DNA of 64,000 nucleotides, taken from assembly GCA_900100595.1 (NCBI GenBank), contig FMUA01000002.1:1-64000 (forward strand), written 5' to 3'. The notes under the pieces were generated by a model that saw nothing but the letters and a program-made list of their open reading frames with translations, had not been told where the DNA came from and did not search any database. Each line of letters opens with the position of its first letter. The first letter of the stretch is position 1. The DNA is from Ruminococcaceae bacterium P7. GTDB lineage: Bacteria; Bacillota; Clostridia; Oscillospirales; Acutalibacteraceae. This document shows, in pieces, positions 1-10,093 of this stretch. Both the position numbers and the translations under genes were made by a program.

Positions 1-99
1 AATCCCTAATTCCTCCGCTGCCTTCGACTGACCGATTTTTTTCGCCAACTTCACTGCCTGTACCTTGTATTCATCGTCATACTGCCTTTGTTCTGCCAT
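1..99 (-). CDS. Transposase OrfA-like N-terminus (partial, runs off left edge)
   Basis: Only the first 33 residues are visible. The reading begins MAEQRQYDDEYKVQAVKLA and continues KKIGQSKAAEELGI, the start of the helix-turn-helix that opens IS3-type OrfA proteins and related transposases. A good ribosome site (AAAGGAG) lies 8 bases upstream of the ATG at 97-99. The gene reads leftward, so the rest of the element lies outside the window. The family call rests on a short stretch; the IS group cannot be fixed. Confidence 0.7.
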   Translation of the reverse strand, partial: MAEQRQYDDEYKVQAVKLAKKIGQSKAAEELGI

Positions 100-180
100 T
101 GTTGACACTCCTTTGTTTTTTTGCTCCCGTGAAAAGCGCTCTTTGAGAGAGGGCGGCTTATGCCGCCGTGTCTACTTATC

Positions 181-253
181 GCATATTTTCCGGTGATTGT
201 CAAGGGCGGCGCCAGCCGTTCATTTTACCCTTGACTATCGCCGGTAAATATGC
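181..253. repeat. Long inverted repeat in IS leader
   Basis: Arms 181-206 and 228-253 are 26 bases each with 3 mismatches, separated by 21 bases (207-227). The outer ends read GCATATTT...AAATATGC and the inner ends CAAGGG...CCCTTG. A second small hairpin (GGCGGC ttat GCCGCC, 152-167) lies between this repeat and the transposase start. The repeat would fold as a strong RNA stem in the transposase leader, possibly limiting impinging transcription or translation; that role is inference. Confidence 0.75.
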
Positions 254-348
254 TACACGACGTTGCTTTCAGAGCAGCCTTTTGGGGGAATTTATTTTTC
301 TATTTTTCTCGTTTTGTTCGAGTACCATGTGTCAACTTTTATTATACA

Positions 349-1263
349 GGATCAAATAATCCATATATATGGTCGCAAAACAGCGTTAGGAAAATGTTGT
401 CGAACCCATTCTATGTTGGAGATACCGTTAATTTCAAAACTTATTCCAAGTCAAACAAACTGAAAAAGCGCATAAACAATTCGCCTGAAAATATCCGGGT
501 GTTCGAAAATACTCATGAAGCGATTGTTGACAGGAAGACATTTGACCTCGTACAGAAACATTTTGAAGGCAGGAAACGTCCTGATACACAGGGCGAGATG
601 GACAAGTATTCCGGTTATCTTTACTGCGGAGACTGTGGCAAAAGAATGTATCTTCATCGTTCGAAAACAATGCCGACTGAGAAAAACTACTTTCAATGCG
701 GCGGTTATCAGCGAGGAATATCAAGATGTACTGTCCACAATATCAAGGAACATGTGCTTGATACGATCGTTCTCGCACAGTTAAAATCTATGATAGCGTT
801 GGCGAGCAGCCACAGCGATGAGTTCTACGCAATGGCAACCGAGAAGGGCAAAGCCGAAGCTAAAAAGTATTATGCTTCGGCAGAGAAAGAAGAATCACAG
901 TTGACCACAAGGCTTCACGAGCTTGACAACATCATTCGCTGCCTTTACGAGGACAGAGTGGTTGGACGTATCACTCCTGAACGCTATGATTTCCTCGCGT
1001 CGAGCTATGAAGAAGAACAAGCGCAGATTCGTATTATACTGAACGAACTCAACGAAAAAAACAACGAGATTGATTTACAAGACAAATACGTCAAGGAGTT
1101 CATTCAAAAAGCAAAAGAGTATATCGACATTGAAAAACTCACTCCCGAAATCCTCCGTGCATTCATCAAGCGGATAGACATCTATGAAAAAGAAGTCAAA
1201 TACTCGCATTCCAGTGGCAACACCATCGTCATCCAGTACACATTCCAGTTAGACAAAAACTAA
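349..1263 (+). pseudogene. Large serine recombinase, 5'-truncated remnant
   Basis: The frame ends at 1263 and keeps about 300 residues of the C-terminal half of a large serine recombinase. It has the end of the recombinase domain (WSQNSVRKMLSNPFYVGD), a zinc ribbon (CGDCGKRM followed by FQCGGY and a further Cys), a charged coiled-coil stretch and a C-terminal DUF4368-like tail. The N-terminal resolvase domain with the catalytic serine is absent, because upstream sequence becomes the insertion element at about 348. In-frame codons inside the element (from ATG 250) do not restore it. It is most likely the dead remnant of an integrase from a conjugative or phage-like element; nothing else of that element is recognisable. 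Confidence 0.85.
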
Positions 1264-1272
1264 ACAGAAAAA

Positions 1273-1303
1273 TACCCTGAAGGCACTTAAAACCTTCAGG
1301 GTA
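1273..1303. terminator. Hairpin between recombinase remnant and htrA
   Basis: Perfect 11-bp stem TACCCTGAAGG/CCTTCAGGGTA with a 9-base loop. On the minus strand it is followed by TTTTT, fitting termination of the htrA transcript. On the plus strand there is no T-run. Confidence 0.7.
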
Positions 1304-1402
1304 TCCCTGCCATCAAAATTTTCCGTTAAGAATATCACGGTTTTGGGAGGGTGTTGTTCGTTAAGGAGAATTTATAAGAAATAGAGGGTAAAAATCTTAT
1401 CA

Positions 1403-3109
1403 TTACCAGCCAAAGAGTTGATTCCAAAGCTCATCGGTCGACTGACGGCGGGAATTGTCTGTGCCCGAATCCGAATTTGCGTTGCTGTTGAGCTTTGCAG
1501 AGGGCTTATATTCCGCAAGCGTCAGCTGCAAATCGGTCGTCTGACCGCTGCGCGATACGGTGAGCGTCACAGTGTCGCCTACCTTGTTGTTTTCAAGCGC
1601 CTTGCTGATATCGCCCGAGCTGGAAATCGCTTGACCGTTGACCGCGGTAATCAAATCGCCGCGGCGGAAGCCTGCTGCCTCAGCATTCGAGCCTGTCTGT
1701 ACGGAAAGGACATAGCAGCCGAGCTGGTTGACGCCGTAATAGAAGGCGGTATCGTTGGAATTAATGTCGACGAACTCCATGCCCATGTCGATCTTGCCGG
1801 TGACATAGCCGTAATTTTGCAGGTCCTTGATAATATCGATCACGTTGTTGACCGGGATCGCGAAAGCGATACCTTCCACCTCGGTCGCGCTGTCCTTTGC
1901 GTTGACAATGCCGATCAGCTCGCCCTTGGAGTTGAACAGTCCGCCGCCGGAGTTGCCGGGGCTGATCTGAGCGTTGGTCTGGAGTAATGTCATGTTCTTG
2001 TCCTCGATCGTTACTTCGCGCGCCAGAGCGGAGATGATGCCGTCGGTGACGGTTCCGCCGAGGGTGCCGAGCGGGTTGCCGATTGCGACAACGTAGTCGC
2101 CAACGGCAAGAGAGCTGCTGTCGCCGAAGGTCGCGGGAGTCAATCCCTCTGCCTCAATCTTGAGCAGGGCGATGTCATTGTCCTCGTCGCTGCCGATCAG
2201 GGTCGCGTCGTAGCTGGTTGTGCCGTCGCGGAGTGTTACCTTGATGGTGCTTGCGCCGTCGATGACATGATGATTGGTGACGATGTAGCCGTCAGAGGAG
2301 ATGATGACGCCGGAGCCTGCGCCCTTGGTGACGTACTGACGGGCAAAGCTGCCTGTCGTGATGCCCTCTGTCGCGATTTCCACAACACTGTCAGCGGTTT
2401 TCTTGACGATATCCGAGGTGGTCGTCGCAGAGGACGCCGCGGAAGCGTTCGTCACGCTGCCCGAGCTGACCTGATTGATGGTGAGGTTGCCCGAGGTAGT
2501 GGTGTTCATGTTCTTCGCAAGATAACCGCCGCCGAAGCCGAGAGCCGCAGATGCCAGCATGGTGATTGCGAGCATTGCTGCGATAAAGCCGCGGGATGCG
2601 GGCTTCTTTTCTTTTTTCGTCTTTGTTTTCTTCGGCTGTGCCGCCGCATGTTGCTGCTGCGGCTGCTGATATTGCTGTGAGGTATATCCGCTGTTGTAGC
2701 CGCTGCGGTACTGTGTACCGTAGGCATTGCTCTGCTGCGGCTGCTGATAGGAAGAATAGCCTGTGCTGCCGTAGCGTCTCTGCGCGGAATACGCGTTATC
2801 ATAGTTATTGGGGTTATGCGGAGCAGCGCTGTTGCTGCCGTTCACATAGGAATAATGATATTCGCTGTCGGTCGGCTGTGCCTTATCGGTGTTCCACTCA
2901 TAGGAGCTTTCTTCATCGGAAGCGGCAGTCTCGGCTGCCTCCGCGGATTCAAACGAAGCTGCGGACTCAGCAGCGGGACTTGCTTCAACGGATCTGACAG
3001 GCTCGGAGGAGCTTGCGATATCCTCATATGTGATCGCTTCGTTTTCGGAAGCGTTGTTTTCGTTTTGGTTCTCAAACTCATCAAATTGATTCTTCAAATA
3101 GTCTGACAT
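1403..3109 (-). CDS. htrA: HtrA/DegP-family membrane-anchored serine protease
   Basis: Extracytoplasmic quality-control protease of 568 residues. The N-terminal 170 residues are low-complexity (Glu/Ala/Ser, then Gln/Tyr/Ser) and presumably cytoplasmic. One membrane segment follows (about 174-200), then a trypsin-like domain with the triad visible: His in TNHHVIDG (about 281), Asp in DNDIALLKI (about 312) and Ser in PGNSGGGLF (about 387). A C-terminal PDZ domain covers roughly 435-530. The start is the ATG at 3107-3109 because GGAGGT lies just upstream; an earlier in-frame ATG overlaps that ribosome site. It appears monocistronic, and the Gln/Tyr-rich cytoplasmic tail is longer than in the Bacillus HtrA proteins I know. 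Confidence 0.95.
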   Translation of the reverse strand: MSDYLKNQFDEFENQNENNASENEAITYEDIASSSEPVRSVEASPAAESAASFESAEAAETAASDEESSYEWNTDKAQPTDSEYHYSYVNGSNSAAPHNPNNYDNAYSAQRRYGSTGYSSYQQPQQSNAYGTQYRSGYNSGYTSQQYQQPQQQHAAAQPKKTKTKKEKKPASRGFIAAMLAITMLASAALGFGGGYLAKNMNTTTSGNLTINQVSSGSVTNASAASSATTTSDIVKKTADSVVEIATEGITTGSFARQYVTKGAGSGVIISSDGYIVTNHHVIDGASTIKVTLRDGTTSYDATLIGSDEDNDIALLKIEAEGLTPATFGDSSSLAVGDYVVAIGNPLGTLGGTVTDGIISALAREVTIEDKNMTLLQTNAQISPGNSGGGLFNSKGELIGIVNAKDSATEVEGIAFAIPVNNVIDIIKDLQNYGYVTGKIDMGMEFVDINSNDTAFYYGVNQLGCYVLSVQTGSNAEAAGFRRGDLITAVNGQAISSSGDISKALENNKVGDTVTLTVSRSGQTTDLQLTLAEYKPSAKLNSNANSDSGTDNSRRQSTDELWNQLFGW

Positions 3110-3269
3110 AATGTTTACCTCCATATTGTTGAGCAGCTTTCGCTGTTGTTTTTTGATGTTGTCATTATGATAATGCCCAAAAGTGAAAACTGTATGAAAT
3201 AAGCTTGAAAAAACACAGGTTTTTTTCGTTTTTTATGTGAAGCATTGTGAATAATCCGCGCATAAGAAA

Positions 3270-3288
3270 AAGGCGGATGAACCGCCTT
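3270..3288 (-). terminator. Terminator after exonuclease gene
   Basis: Stem AAGGCGG/CCGCCTT with a 5-base loop; on the minus strand it runs into TTTTTC just after the stop codon of the exonuclease gene at 3295. Confidence 0.75.
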
Positions 3289-3294
3289 TCCGAT

Positions 3295-4194
3295 TTATGA
3301 TGCTGTTGCCGCCGCCTGCTCCTTTGGCGCTTCCTTTTTCTTCTTATCCTTGGGAATAATCTCGAGGATGCGCTTATTGACACGCACGCCGTCGTATTTC
3401 CTTTTAAATGACACCCTGCCGATAAAGGCTCTGCCGCAGTTTTTGCAGCGGAATTCGGCTGAGAAATTCTTGTTATGGAGCTTCCACTTCTTCATTCGGC
3501 GCACGGGCTTTCCGCACTTATCGCAGCGGAAGCGCAAATCCCGCTTGTTGATTTCGGGAGAATTGAGGTCGGTGATAAAGTAATTCTTGAAGGTCATGCG
3601 CTCATAGAACGCTTCCTCGTCCGCGCGGAGCACAAGGCTCTCGAGCGGCATCCTGTCCGACAGCGCAAGCAGACATTTCTGGCTGAGATACGCGTCGGCA
3701 TAGGCGCGGTGCTGCTCCTCCTCGGAGAAGCTTAGCTCCAGCAGTTCGGCACACGCGCCGAGTCCCATCTGGTTGCCCTCGTCAAAGCGGTCGAGCGCCT
3801 TCATGCAAAACTCCTGCAAGTCGCAGTAGGTCGTGAGAAACGGGATATGGTAATCGCCCGTATAATAGCTGAAATTCTCGAGCAGCGCGTGAATATCGGA
3901 GGTGCCCCACGTCATGAGGGTGCCGTCTCCGAGAAATTCCGAAAAACGCTGCGCCGCCGTGAGAAAACCGACTCCCTTGCTTTTCAGCTCCGCAAGAGAA
4001 ATGCCCGTCAGCTTCTTTACGGTTCCATTAAGACGCTTGCCGATTTTCGGCTTGACCATCGCGGAGAAGGTATCGACGATCTGATAGCTTTCATCGAGCT
4101 TGACCGCGCCGAACTCGATGATTTCATTGACAAATCCGTGGAGACGTGTCGAATAGGACGCGTTCCACTCCAAATCCAAAATAATATAACTCAT
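3295..4194 (-). CDS. DEDD-family 3'-5' exonuclease with C-terminal zinc ribbon
   Basis: Predicted exonuclease of 299 residues. The N-terminus has the DnaQ/RNase T ExoI motif ILDLEW (Asp7, Glu9) followed by INEFG-like FVNEIIEFGAVKL. The catalytic domain continues to about residue 170. The last third is unusual: two CxxC pairs (CDKCGKPVRR and CKNCGRAF) form a probable zinc ribbon, then a Lys-rich tail. It follows typA with a 4-base ATGA overlap, so the two are co-translated. Substrate (DNA repair or RNA trimming) cannot be told from sequence. Confidence 0.82.
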   Translation of the reverse strand: MSYIILDLEWNASYSTRLHGFVNEIIEFGAVKLDESYQIVDTFSAMVKPKIGKRLNGTVKKLTGISLAELKSKGVGFLTAAQRFSEFLGDGTLMTWGTSDIHALLENFSYYTGDYHIPFLTTYCDLQEFCMKALDRFDEGNQMGLGACAELLELSFSEEEQHRAYADAYLSQKCLLALSDRMPLESLVLRADEEAFYERMTFKNYFITDLNSPEINKRDLRFRCDKCGKPVRRMKKWKLHNKNFSAEFRCKNCGRAFIGRVSFKRKYDGVRVNKRILEIIPKDKKKKEAPKEQAAATAS

Positions 4195-6011
4195 TTCTTG
4201 CGGAACGCCTGCTTCATTCTCTGCTCCTTGGAGAGGATGCGCTTTCTCATGCGGATGCTCTCGGGAGTGACCTCGACAAGCTCGTCGTCAGCGATGAATT
4301 CAAGGCTCTGCTCGAGCGACATGATAGTCGGAGGTGTAAGCTTGAGCGCGTCGTCCGAACCCGAGGCACGAGTGTTGGTGATGTGCTTCTTCTTGCAGAC
4401 GTTGACGGTGATGTCCTCCGCCTTGGGGCACGCGCCGACGATCATACCCTCATATACGGGCACGCCCGCGCCGATAAAGAGTCTGCCTCTCTCCTGCGCG
4501 GCATACAGACCGTAGGTGACGGTCTCGCCTGACTCGAACGCGATCAGAGAACCCTGATGACGGGTGACGATCTCGCCCTTCCACGGCTCGTAGCCGTCAA
4601 AGACGTGGTTCATGATGCCGTTTCCGTTGGTGTCGGTGAGGAACTCGGGACGGTAGCCCATCAGTCCTCTGGCGGGAATACGGAACTCGATATGCGTCAC
4701 GCCGCCGTCGCGGGTGCCCATGTTGATCAGCTCCGCCTTGCGGGAGCCGAGCTTCTCCATGACCGCGCCGACGTAGGAATCGGGAACCTCGACAATGAGG
4801 AACTCCATCGGCTCACAGAGCTTGCCGTCGATGGTCTTGGTGATGACCTCGGGACGCGATACCTGAAACTCGTAATTCTGGCGGCGCATGGTTTCGATCA
4901 GAATGGAAAGGTGCAGCTCTCCTCTGCCCGATACCTTGAAGGTGTCGGCGCTGTCGGTCTCCTCGACGCGCAGCGCGATATTGGTTTCGATCTCCTTGAA
5001 CAATCTGTCGCGGAGGTTGCGGGAGGTGACGTACTTGCCCTCCTTGCCCGCGAAGGGAGAGTTGTTGACGATAAAGTTCATGGTGACGGTCGGCTCGTCG
5101 ATCTTAACGAAAGGCAGCGGCTCCACGCAGTCGCTGGAACAGATGGTCTCGCCGATGTTGATATCCTGTATGCCGCTGACGCAGACGATGTCGCCGAGTC
5201 TTGCTTCGTCGCACTCAATTCTTTTGAGTCCCTCGAACTGATAGAGCTTGCCGATGCGCACGACCTTGGTGGTGCCGTCGGTATGACAGAGGGTGACGCT
5301 CTGGCCGTTCTTGACAACGCCGCGTTCTACCCTGCCGACGCCGATCCTGCCGACGAAGTTGTCGGCGTCAATATTGGAAATCAGGAGCTGGAGTCCCGCG
5401 TCCTCCTCGCCCTCGGGTGCGGGAATTTCTTTGATGATCGCTTCAAACAGCGGCTTCATGTCCTCGCCCTGCACATGGTAGTCGTCGCTCGCGTAGCCGT
5501 CTCTCGCGGACGCGTAAATGACGGGAAATTCGAGCTGGTCATCATCGGCTCCAAGCTCGATAAAAAGGTCAAGTACCTCGTCGACGACCTCCTCGGGTCT
5601 TGCGCCGGGACGGTCGATCTTATTGAGCACGACCAGCGGCTTTTTGCCGAGTCCGAGCGCCTTTTTCAGCACGAAGCGCGTCTGTGGCATACAGCCCTCA
5701 AATGCATCAACGAGCAGTACAACGCCGTCCACCATCTGCAGGATGCGCTCTACCTCGCCGCCGAAATCGGCGTGTCCGGGGGTGTCTACAATGTTGATTT
5801 TGATGCCGTTATACATCACGGCGGTGGGCTTGGACAGAATCGTGATGCCGCGCTCACGCTCGAGGTCGTTGGAATCCATGACTCTCTCCTCGACGTTCTC
5901 GTTCGCTCTGAAAATGCCGCTCTGACGCAGCAGCTGGTCGACCAGCGTCGTCTTGCCGTGGTCGACGTGGGCAATGATCGCGATGTTCCTTAAATCTTCT
6001 CTTACGCTCAT
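4191..6011 (-). CDS. typA: Ribosome-associated GTPase TypA/BipA
   Basis: Translational GTPase of 606 residues, normal for the family, acting on the 70S ribosome under stress and in large-subunit assembly. G motifs are clear: [10 protein letters not shown] (G1), [12 protein letters not shown] (G3) and [13 protein letters not shown] (G4). Downstream are the EF-G-like domains III and V and the BipA-specific C-terminal domain. The start at 6009-6011 is chosen for GGAG 8 bases upstream; the frame extends further but without a ribosome site. It is the first gene of a two-gene operon with the exonuclease and is divergent from the aconitase operon. Confidence 0.97.
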   Translation of the reverse strand: MSVREDLRNIAIIAHVDHGKTTLVDQLLRQSGIFRANENVEERVMDSNDLERERGITILSKPTAVMYNGIKINIVDTPGHADFGGEVERILQMVDGVVLLVDAFEGCMPQTRFVLKKALGLGKKPLVVLNKIDRPGARPEEVVDEVLDLFIELGADDDQLEFPVIYASARDGYASDDYHVQGEDMKPLFEAIIKEIPAPEGEEDAGLQLLISNIDADNFVGRIGVGRVERGVVKNGQSVTLCHTDGTTKVVRIGKLYQFEGLKRIECDEARLGDIVCVSGIQDINIGETICSSDCVEPLPFVKIDEPTVTMNFIVNNSPFAGKEGKYVTSRNLRDRLFKEIETNIALRVEETDSADTFKVSGRGELHLSILIETMRRQNYEFQVSRPEVITKTIDGKLCEPMEFLIVEVPDSYVGAVMEKLGSRKAELINMGTRDGGVTHIEFRIPARGLMGYRPEFLTDTNGNGIMNHVFDGYEPWKGEIVTRHQGSLIAFESGETVTYGLYAAQERGRLFIGAGVPVYEGMIVGACPKAEDITVNVCKKKHITNTRASGSDDALKLTPPTIMSLEQSLEFIADDELVEVTPESIRMRKRILSKEQRMKQAFRKK

Positions 6012-6043
6012 TCTGATTACTCCATTTACATTAATATGCAACA

Positions 6044-6072
6044 ATTATACCACTGAGACAAGGCTAATTCAA
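6044..6072 (-). promoter_or_regulatory. typA promoter
   Basis: Minus-strand TTGAAT (6067-6072), 17-base spacer, TATAAT (6044-6049), about 33 bases from the typA start. An inverted repeat ATTCAA-N8-TTGAAT (6067-6086) overlaps the -35, an operator-like position. Confidence 0.75.
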
Positions 6073-6179
6073 CTCATAATTTGAATCACCTTTTGTCCTT
6101 TGGACGGGTATTTTTTGCAACTATTTCCCAATTGCCCCCGAAAACAGGCATATTTTGTATGTAACAGCGGATTTTTTGC

Positions 6180-6208
6180 TTTACAACAACCACAGATTGT
6201 TATATAAT
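6180..6208 (+). promoter_or_regulatory. acn-icd-rex promoter
   Basis: TTTACA (6180-6185), 17-base spacer, TATAAT (6203-6208), giving a leader of about 65 bases before the aconitase ATG. Because rex is the third gene of this operon, this would be the natural place for redox control, but only a poor TTGTTA half-site overlaps the -10. Confidence 0.75.
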
Positions 6209-6278
6209 AAGAACAGTGTTTTAAATGAAAATTCATTTTTCATTTATGACAAACCTAATTTTGATGGAGGTAATCATT

Positions 6279-8210
6279 ATGGGCTGCACAATTGCACAGA
6301 AAATTATCAAAGCGCATCTTGTGAGCGGCGAAATGAAGGTCGGCAACGACATCGGTCTGAGAATCGACCAGACGCTGACGCAGGACGCGACAGGTACAAT
6401 GGCGTATATCGAGTACGAGGCGATGGGTATTCCCCGCGTCAAGACCGAGAAGAGCGTCGCTTACATTGATCACAACACCTTACAGACGGGCTTCGAGAAC
6501 GCCGACGACCACCGATTCATTCAGTCGGTCTGCAAGAAGCACGGCATTTATTTTTCACGTCCCGGCAACGGCATCTGCCACCAGGTTCACCTCGAGCGCT
6601 TCGGCAAGCCCGGCAAGACCCTGATCGGCTCTGACAGCCACACGCCCACCGGCGGCGGTATCGGCATGCTCGCGATCGGCGCAGGCGGTCTGGACGTCGC
6701 GGTCGCGATGGGCGGCGGCGCTTACTACATCACCATGCCCAAGATGGTGAGAGTCAACCTCACCGGCAAGCTCTCTCCGTGGGTCTCCGCAAAGGACATC
6801 ATCCTCGCGGTGCTCAAGGTCATGAGCGTCAAGGGCGGCGTCGGCAAGATCGTCGAGTACGGCGGCGAGGGCGTTAAGACCCTGACCGTTCCCGAAAGAG
6901 CGACCATCACCAACATGGGCGCGGAGCTGGGCGCTACCACCTCTGTGTTCCCCTCCGACGAGATCACCAGAGAGTTCCTCAAGGCACAGGGCCGTGAGGA
7001 GGACTACACCGAGCTGAGCGCGGACGCTGACGCGGTTTATGACGAGGTGATCGAAATTAACCTCAGCGAGCTGGAACCGCTGGCGGCGTGCCCCCACTCC
7101 CCCGATAACATCAAAACCATCAAAGAGCTGGAAGGCAAGACTGTCGATCAGGTCTGCATCGGCTCCTGCACCAACTCCAGCTATCTCGATATGATGCGCG
7201 TGGCGCACATCCTCAAGGGTAAGAAGGTTGCCGACAATGTCTCCCTTGCGATCGCTCCCGGCAGCAAGCAGGTATTCAACATGCTCGCGCTCAACGGCGC
7301 GCTGGGCGACATGATCGCGGCTGGCGCGAGAATCCTCGAGAGCGCCTGCGGTCCCTGCATCGGTATGGGTCAGTCCCCCAACAGCAAGGGCGTTTCGCTG
7401 AGAACCTTCAACCGCAACTTTGAGGGAAGAAGCGGCACAGCTGACGGTCAGATCTATCTCGTATCTCCCGAAACAGCGGCGGTTTCCGCTCTCGCCGGCG
7501 TTTTCACCGACCCGAGATGCCTCGGCGCGGCTGCCGATATCGAGCTTCCCGAGAAGTTCCTCATCAATGACAACATGGTCATCGCTCCCGCTCCCGTTGA
7601 GGAGATGGACAACGTCGAGATCCTCAGAGGTCCCAATATCAAGGAGTATCCCAAGACAAGTCCGCTTTCCGATTCGATCGAGGCTTCCTGCTCCCTGAAG
7701 GTCGGCGACAACATCACCACCGACCACATCATGCCCGCAGGCGCGAAGATCCTGCCCCTGCGCTCCAATATTCCGAAAATCTCCGAGCACTGCTTCACCG
7801 TCTGCGACAAGGCGTTCCCCGAGAGAGCAAAGACCCTCGGCAAGAGCATCATCGTCGGCGGCGAAAACTACGGTCAAGGCTCGTCCCGTGAGCACGCCGC
7901 TCTCGCTCCGCTCTTCCTCGGCGTGAAGGCTGTCCTCGTCAAGAGCTTCGCGAGAATCCACAAGAGCAACCTCATCAACGCGGGTATTCTGCCCCTGACC
8001 TTTAAGGACACTGCGGATTACGACAAGATCAAGCTCGGCGATATGCTCTCCCTGCCCAACGTCAAGGAGGAAATCGCAAACGGCAGCGACATTACCGTTA
8101 TCAACGAAACTACAGGCGACACAATCAAGGCGGATTGTGAGCTTTCCGACCGCACCAGAGCAATCATCCTCGCGGGCGGCTTACTCGATTACACAAAGGA
8201 GAACAGCTGA
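6279..8210 (+). CDS. acn: Aconitate hydratase
   Basis: Interconverts citrate and isocitrate with a [4Fe-4S] cluster. The 643-residue protein is the short bacterial/mitochondrial-like form. Cluster cysteines are visible in IGSCTNSS and in CGPCIGMG, and the swivel domain carries the active-site arginine loop [10 protein letters not shown]. The start ATG at 6279 follows GGAGG; upstream in-frame ATGs lack ribosome sites. It overlaps icd by one base (TGATG), so the two enzymes of the oxidative branch are coupled. No citrate synthase gene lies beside them. Confidence 0.96.
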   Translation: MGCTIAQKIIKAHLVSGEMKVGNDIGLRIDQTLTQDATGTMAYIEYEAMGIPRVKTEKSVAYIDHNTLQTGFENADDHRFIQSVCKKHGIYFSRPGNGICHQVHLERFGKPGKTLIGSDSHTPTGGGIGMLAIGAGGLDVAVAMGGGAYYITMPKMVRVNLTGKLSPWVSAKDIILAVLKVMSVKGGVGKIVEYGGEGVKTLTVPERATITNMGAELGATTSVFPSDEITREFLKAQGREEDYTELSADADAVYDEVIEINLSELEPLAACPHSPDNIKTIKELEGKTVDQVCIGSCTNSSYLDMMRVAHILKGKKVADNVSLAIAPGSKQVFNMLALNGALGDMIAAGARILESACGPCIGMGQSPNSKGVSLRTFNRNFEGRSGTADGQIYLVSPETAAVSALAGVFTDPRCLGAAADIELPEKFLINDNMVIAPAPVEEMDNVEILRGPNIKEYPKTSPLSDSIEASCSLKVGDNITTDHIMPAGAKILPLRSNIPKISEHCFTVCDKAFPERAKTLGKSIIVGGENYGQGSSREHAALAPLFLGVKAVLVKSFARIHKSNLINAGILPLTFKDTADYDKIKLGDMLSLPNVKEEIANGSDITVINETTGDTIKADCELSDRTRAIILAGGLLDYTKENS

Positions 8211-9418
8211 TGGACAAGATTAAAATGACGACGCCGCTCGTTGAGATGGACGGCGACGAAATGACCAGAGTCATCTGGCAGGAGCTGAAGGATATTCTCA
8301 TCACTCCCTATGTTGACCTCAAAACCGAATACTATGACCTCGGCCTCGTTCACAGAAATGAGACCGACGATCAGGTGACCATCGATTCCGCGATCGCCAC
8401 CAAGAAGTACGGCGTTGCGGTCAAGTGCGCGACCATCACTCCCAACGCGGCGAGAATGCCCGAATACAACCTCAAGAGCATGTGGAAATCCCCGAACGGC
8501 ACCATCAGAGCGATTCTCGACGGCACCGTTTTCAGAAGCCCCATTCTCGTCAAGGGCATTACCCCCTATATTCCCACCTGGGCAAAGCCCATCTGCATCG
8601 CGCGTCACGCCTACGGCGACGTTTACAAGAACACCGAGATGCGCGTTGAGGGCGGCAGCAAGGCGGAGCTTTGCGTCACCAAGCCCGACGGCACCGAGGA
8701 GAGAAGCCTGATTTTCGACTTTAAGTCTGACGGCGTGATTCAGGGTATGCACAACATCGACAAGAGCATCGCGTCCTTCGCGCGTTCCTGCTTTAACTAC
8801 GCGCTCGACCAGAAGCTCGACGTATGGTTCGCTACCAAGGACACCATCAGCAAGACCTATGACCACCGCTTCAAGGATATCTTCGCGGACATCTTTGAGA
8901 ATGAGTACAAGGACAAGTTCGCTGACGCGGGCATCGAATACTTCTACACTCTGATTGACGACGCGGTTGCCCGCGTGATCAGAAGCAACGGCGGCTATAT
9001 GTGGGCGTGCAAAAACTACGACGGCGACGTCATGAGCGATATGATCGCCACCGCGTTCGGCTCCCTCGCGATGATGACCAGCGTTCTGGTATCTCCCGAC
9101 GGCATCTATGAGTTCGAGGCGGCGCACGGCACTGTTCAGCGTCACTACTACAAGTACCTCAAGGGTGAGGAGACCTCGACCAACTCCGTTGCGACAATCT
9201 TCGCATGGACGGGCGCGCTCAGAAAGCGCGGTGAGCTCGACAAGCTGCCTGAGCTGATGGCGTTTGCCGACAAGCTCGAGGCCGCTACCATCAAGACCAT
9301 TGAGGACGGCATCATGACAGGCGACTTGTACCTGATCTCTGCCCTCGAGAACAAGACCAAGGTCAACACTGAGGAATTCCTCAAAGCAATCAACGAGCGT
9401 CTGGCGGCATCCCTGTAA
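8210..9418 (+). CDS. icd: NADP-dependent isocitrate dehydrogenase (eukaryote-like type)
   Basis: Oxidatively decarboxylates isocitrate to 2-oxoglutarate, with NADP+ as the likely acceptor. The 402-residue protein belongs to the IDH1/IDH2-like group: [13 protein letters not shown] at the N-terminus, substrate loop [10 protein letters not shown], and cofactor region [16 protein letters not shown] with the His/Arg typical of NADP use. It is translationally coupled to acn. The pair would supply 2-oxoglutarate for glutamate synthesis in an organism with an incomplete TCA cycle (inference). Confidence 0.95.
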   Translation: MDKIKMTTPLVEMDGDEMTRVIWQELKDILITPYVDLKTEYYDLGLVHRNETDDQVTIDSAIATKKYGVAVKCATITPNAARMPEYNLKSMWKSPNGTIRAILDGTVFRSPILVKGITPYIPTWAKPICIARHAYGDVYKNTEMRVEGGSKAELCVTKPDGTEERSLIFDFKSDGVIQGMHNIDKSIASFARSCFNYALDQKLDVWFATKDTISKTYDHRFKDIFADIFENEYKDKFADAGIEYFYTLIDDAVARVIRSNGGYMWACKNYDGDVMSDMIATAFGSLAMMTSVLVSPDGIYEFEAAHGTVQRHYYKYLKGEETSTNSVATIFAWTGALRKRGELDKLPELMAFADKLEAATIKTIEDGIMTGDLYLISALENKTKVNTEEFLKAINERLAASL

Positions 9419-9442
9419 GAAGCAAAAAGGAGATGATGCGGT

Positions 9443-10081
9443 ATGTCGAAAAATGACAGAATATCCATGTCGGTTATCAGGCGCTTGCCGAGATATTACC
9501 GCTTTTTATCTGAGCTTGACGAACAGCATGTGGAGCGTATTTCCTCAACCAAGCTGGCAGCGATTATGAATGTTACCGCCTCTCAGGTGCGGCAGGACCT
9601 CAATTGCTTCGGCGGCTTCGGGCAGCAGGGCTACGGCTACAGCGTGAAGCAGCTGAAGGAGGAAATCAAGGGCATTCTGGGGCTGAACAACCGGTATCAG
9701 GCGATTCTGATCGGTGCGGGAAACTTCGGTTCCGCGCTTGCCAACCATTTTGACTTTCAAAAGCTGGGCTTCGAGCTGGTTGCCTGCTTCGACGGCGATC
9801 CCGCTAAAAAGGGACAGCTGCTCGGAGAACTGACGATCCGCTCTGAAAGTGACTTGGAGGAATTTTGCGGAAATAACCGCGTGGACACCGCGATTCTCTG
9901 TATTCCCAAGGACGCGGTCGAGGCGGAGCTGGACAGGCTTTATTCCCTCGGCATCCGCAGCTTCTGGAATTTCAGCCACTACGACATCTCACGGCGGTAC
10001 AGCGACGCGATCGTGGAAAACGTCCACCTGAGCGATATGCTGATGACGCTGTGCTATAAAATGAACAATCTCAATTCTTAA
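9443..10081 (+). CDS. rex: Redox-sensing transcriptional repressor Rex
   Basis: DNA-binding repressor that reads the NADH/NAD+ ratio. The N-terminal winged helix includes VTASQVRQDL and GYGYSV; the C-terminal Rossmann domain has the dinucleotide motif GAGNFGSAL. Length (212 residues) is normal. It follows icd by 24 bases with AAAAAGGAG upstream, so it shares a transcript with the isocitrate pathway. That placement suggests feedback between reducing power made by isocitrate dehydrogenase and Rex regulation. Confidence 0.96.
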   Translation: MSKNDRISMSVIRRLPRYYRFLSELDEQHVERISSTKLAAIMNVTASQVRQDLNCFGGFGQQGYGYSVKQLKEEIKGILGLNNRYQAILIGAGNFGSALANHFDFQKLGFELVACFDGDPAKKGQLLGELTIRSESDLEEFCGNNRVDTAILCIPKDAVEAELDRLYSLGIRSFWNFSHYDISRRYSDAIVENVHLSDMLMTLCYKMNNLNS

Positions 10082-10093
10082 CGGAGAAACATC

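Larger units (their letters stand above)
1..348 (-). mobile_element. Insertion sequence, upstream end (partial)
   Basis: The transposase start and about 250 bases of leader appear to belong to one element. The probable tip is at 341-348, where the minus strand begins TGTATAATAAAAGTTGACAC, giving the TG...CA type of end. Immediately right of it the sequence becomes in-frame serine recombinase. The boundary is inferred from where recombinase homology resumes; the other end and any target duplication are not in the window. Confidence 0.5.

Noticed and set aside
4557..5993. Long plus-strand open frame opposite typA
   Set aside because: Antisense to a well-conserved GTPase; composition is that of a G/C-rich third-position shadow with no ribosome site or family motif.
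6197..6215. Possible Rex operator over the acn -10 (TTGTTATATAATAAGAACA)
   Set aside because: Only one half-site is good and the dyad symmetry is poor; the match is mostly explained by the -10 box itself.
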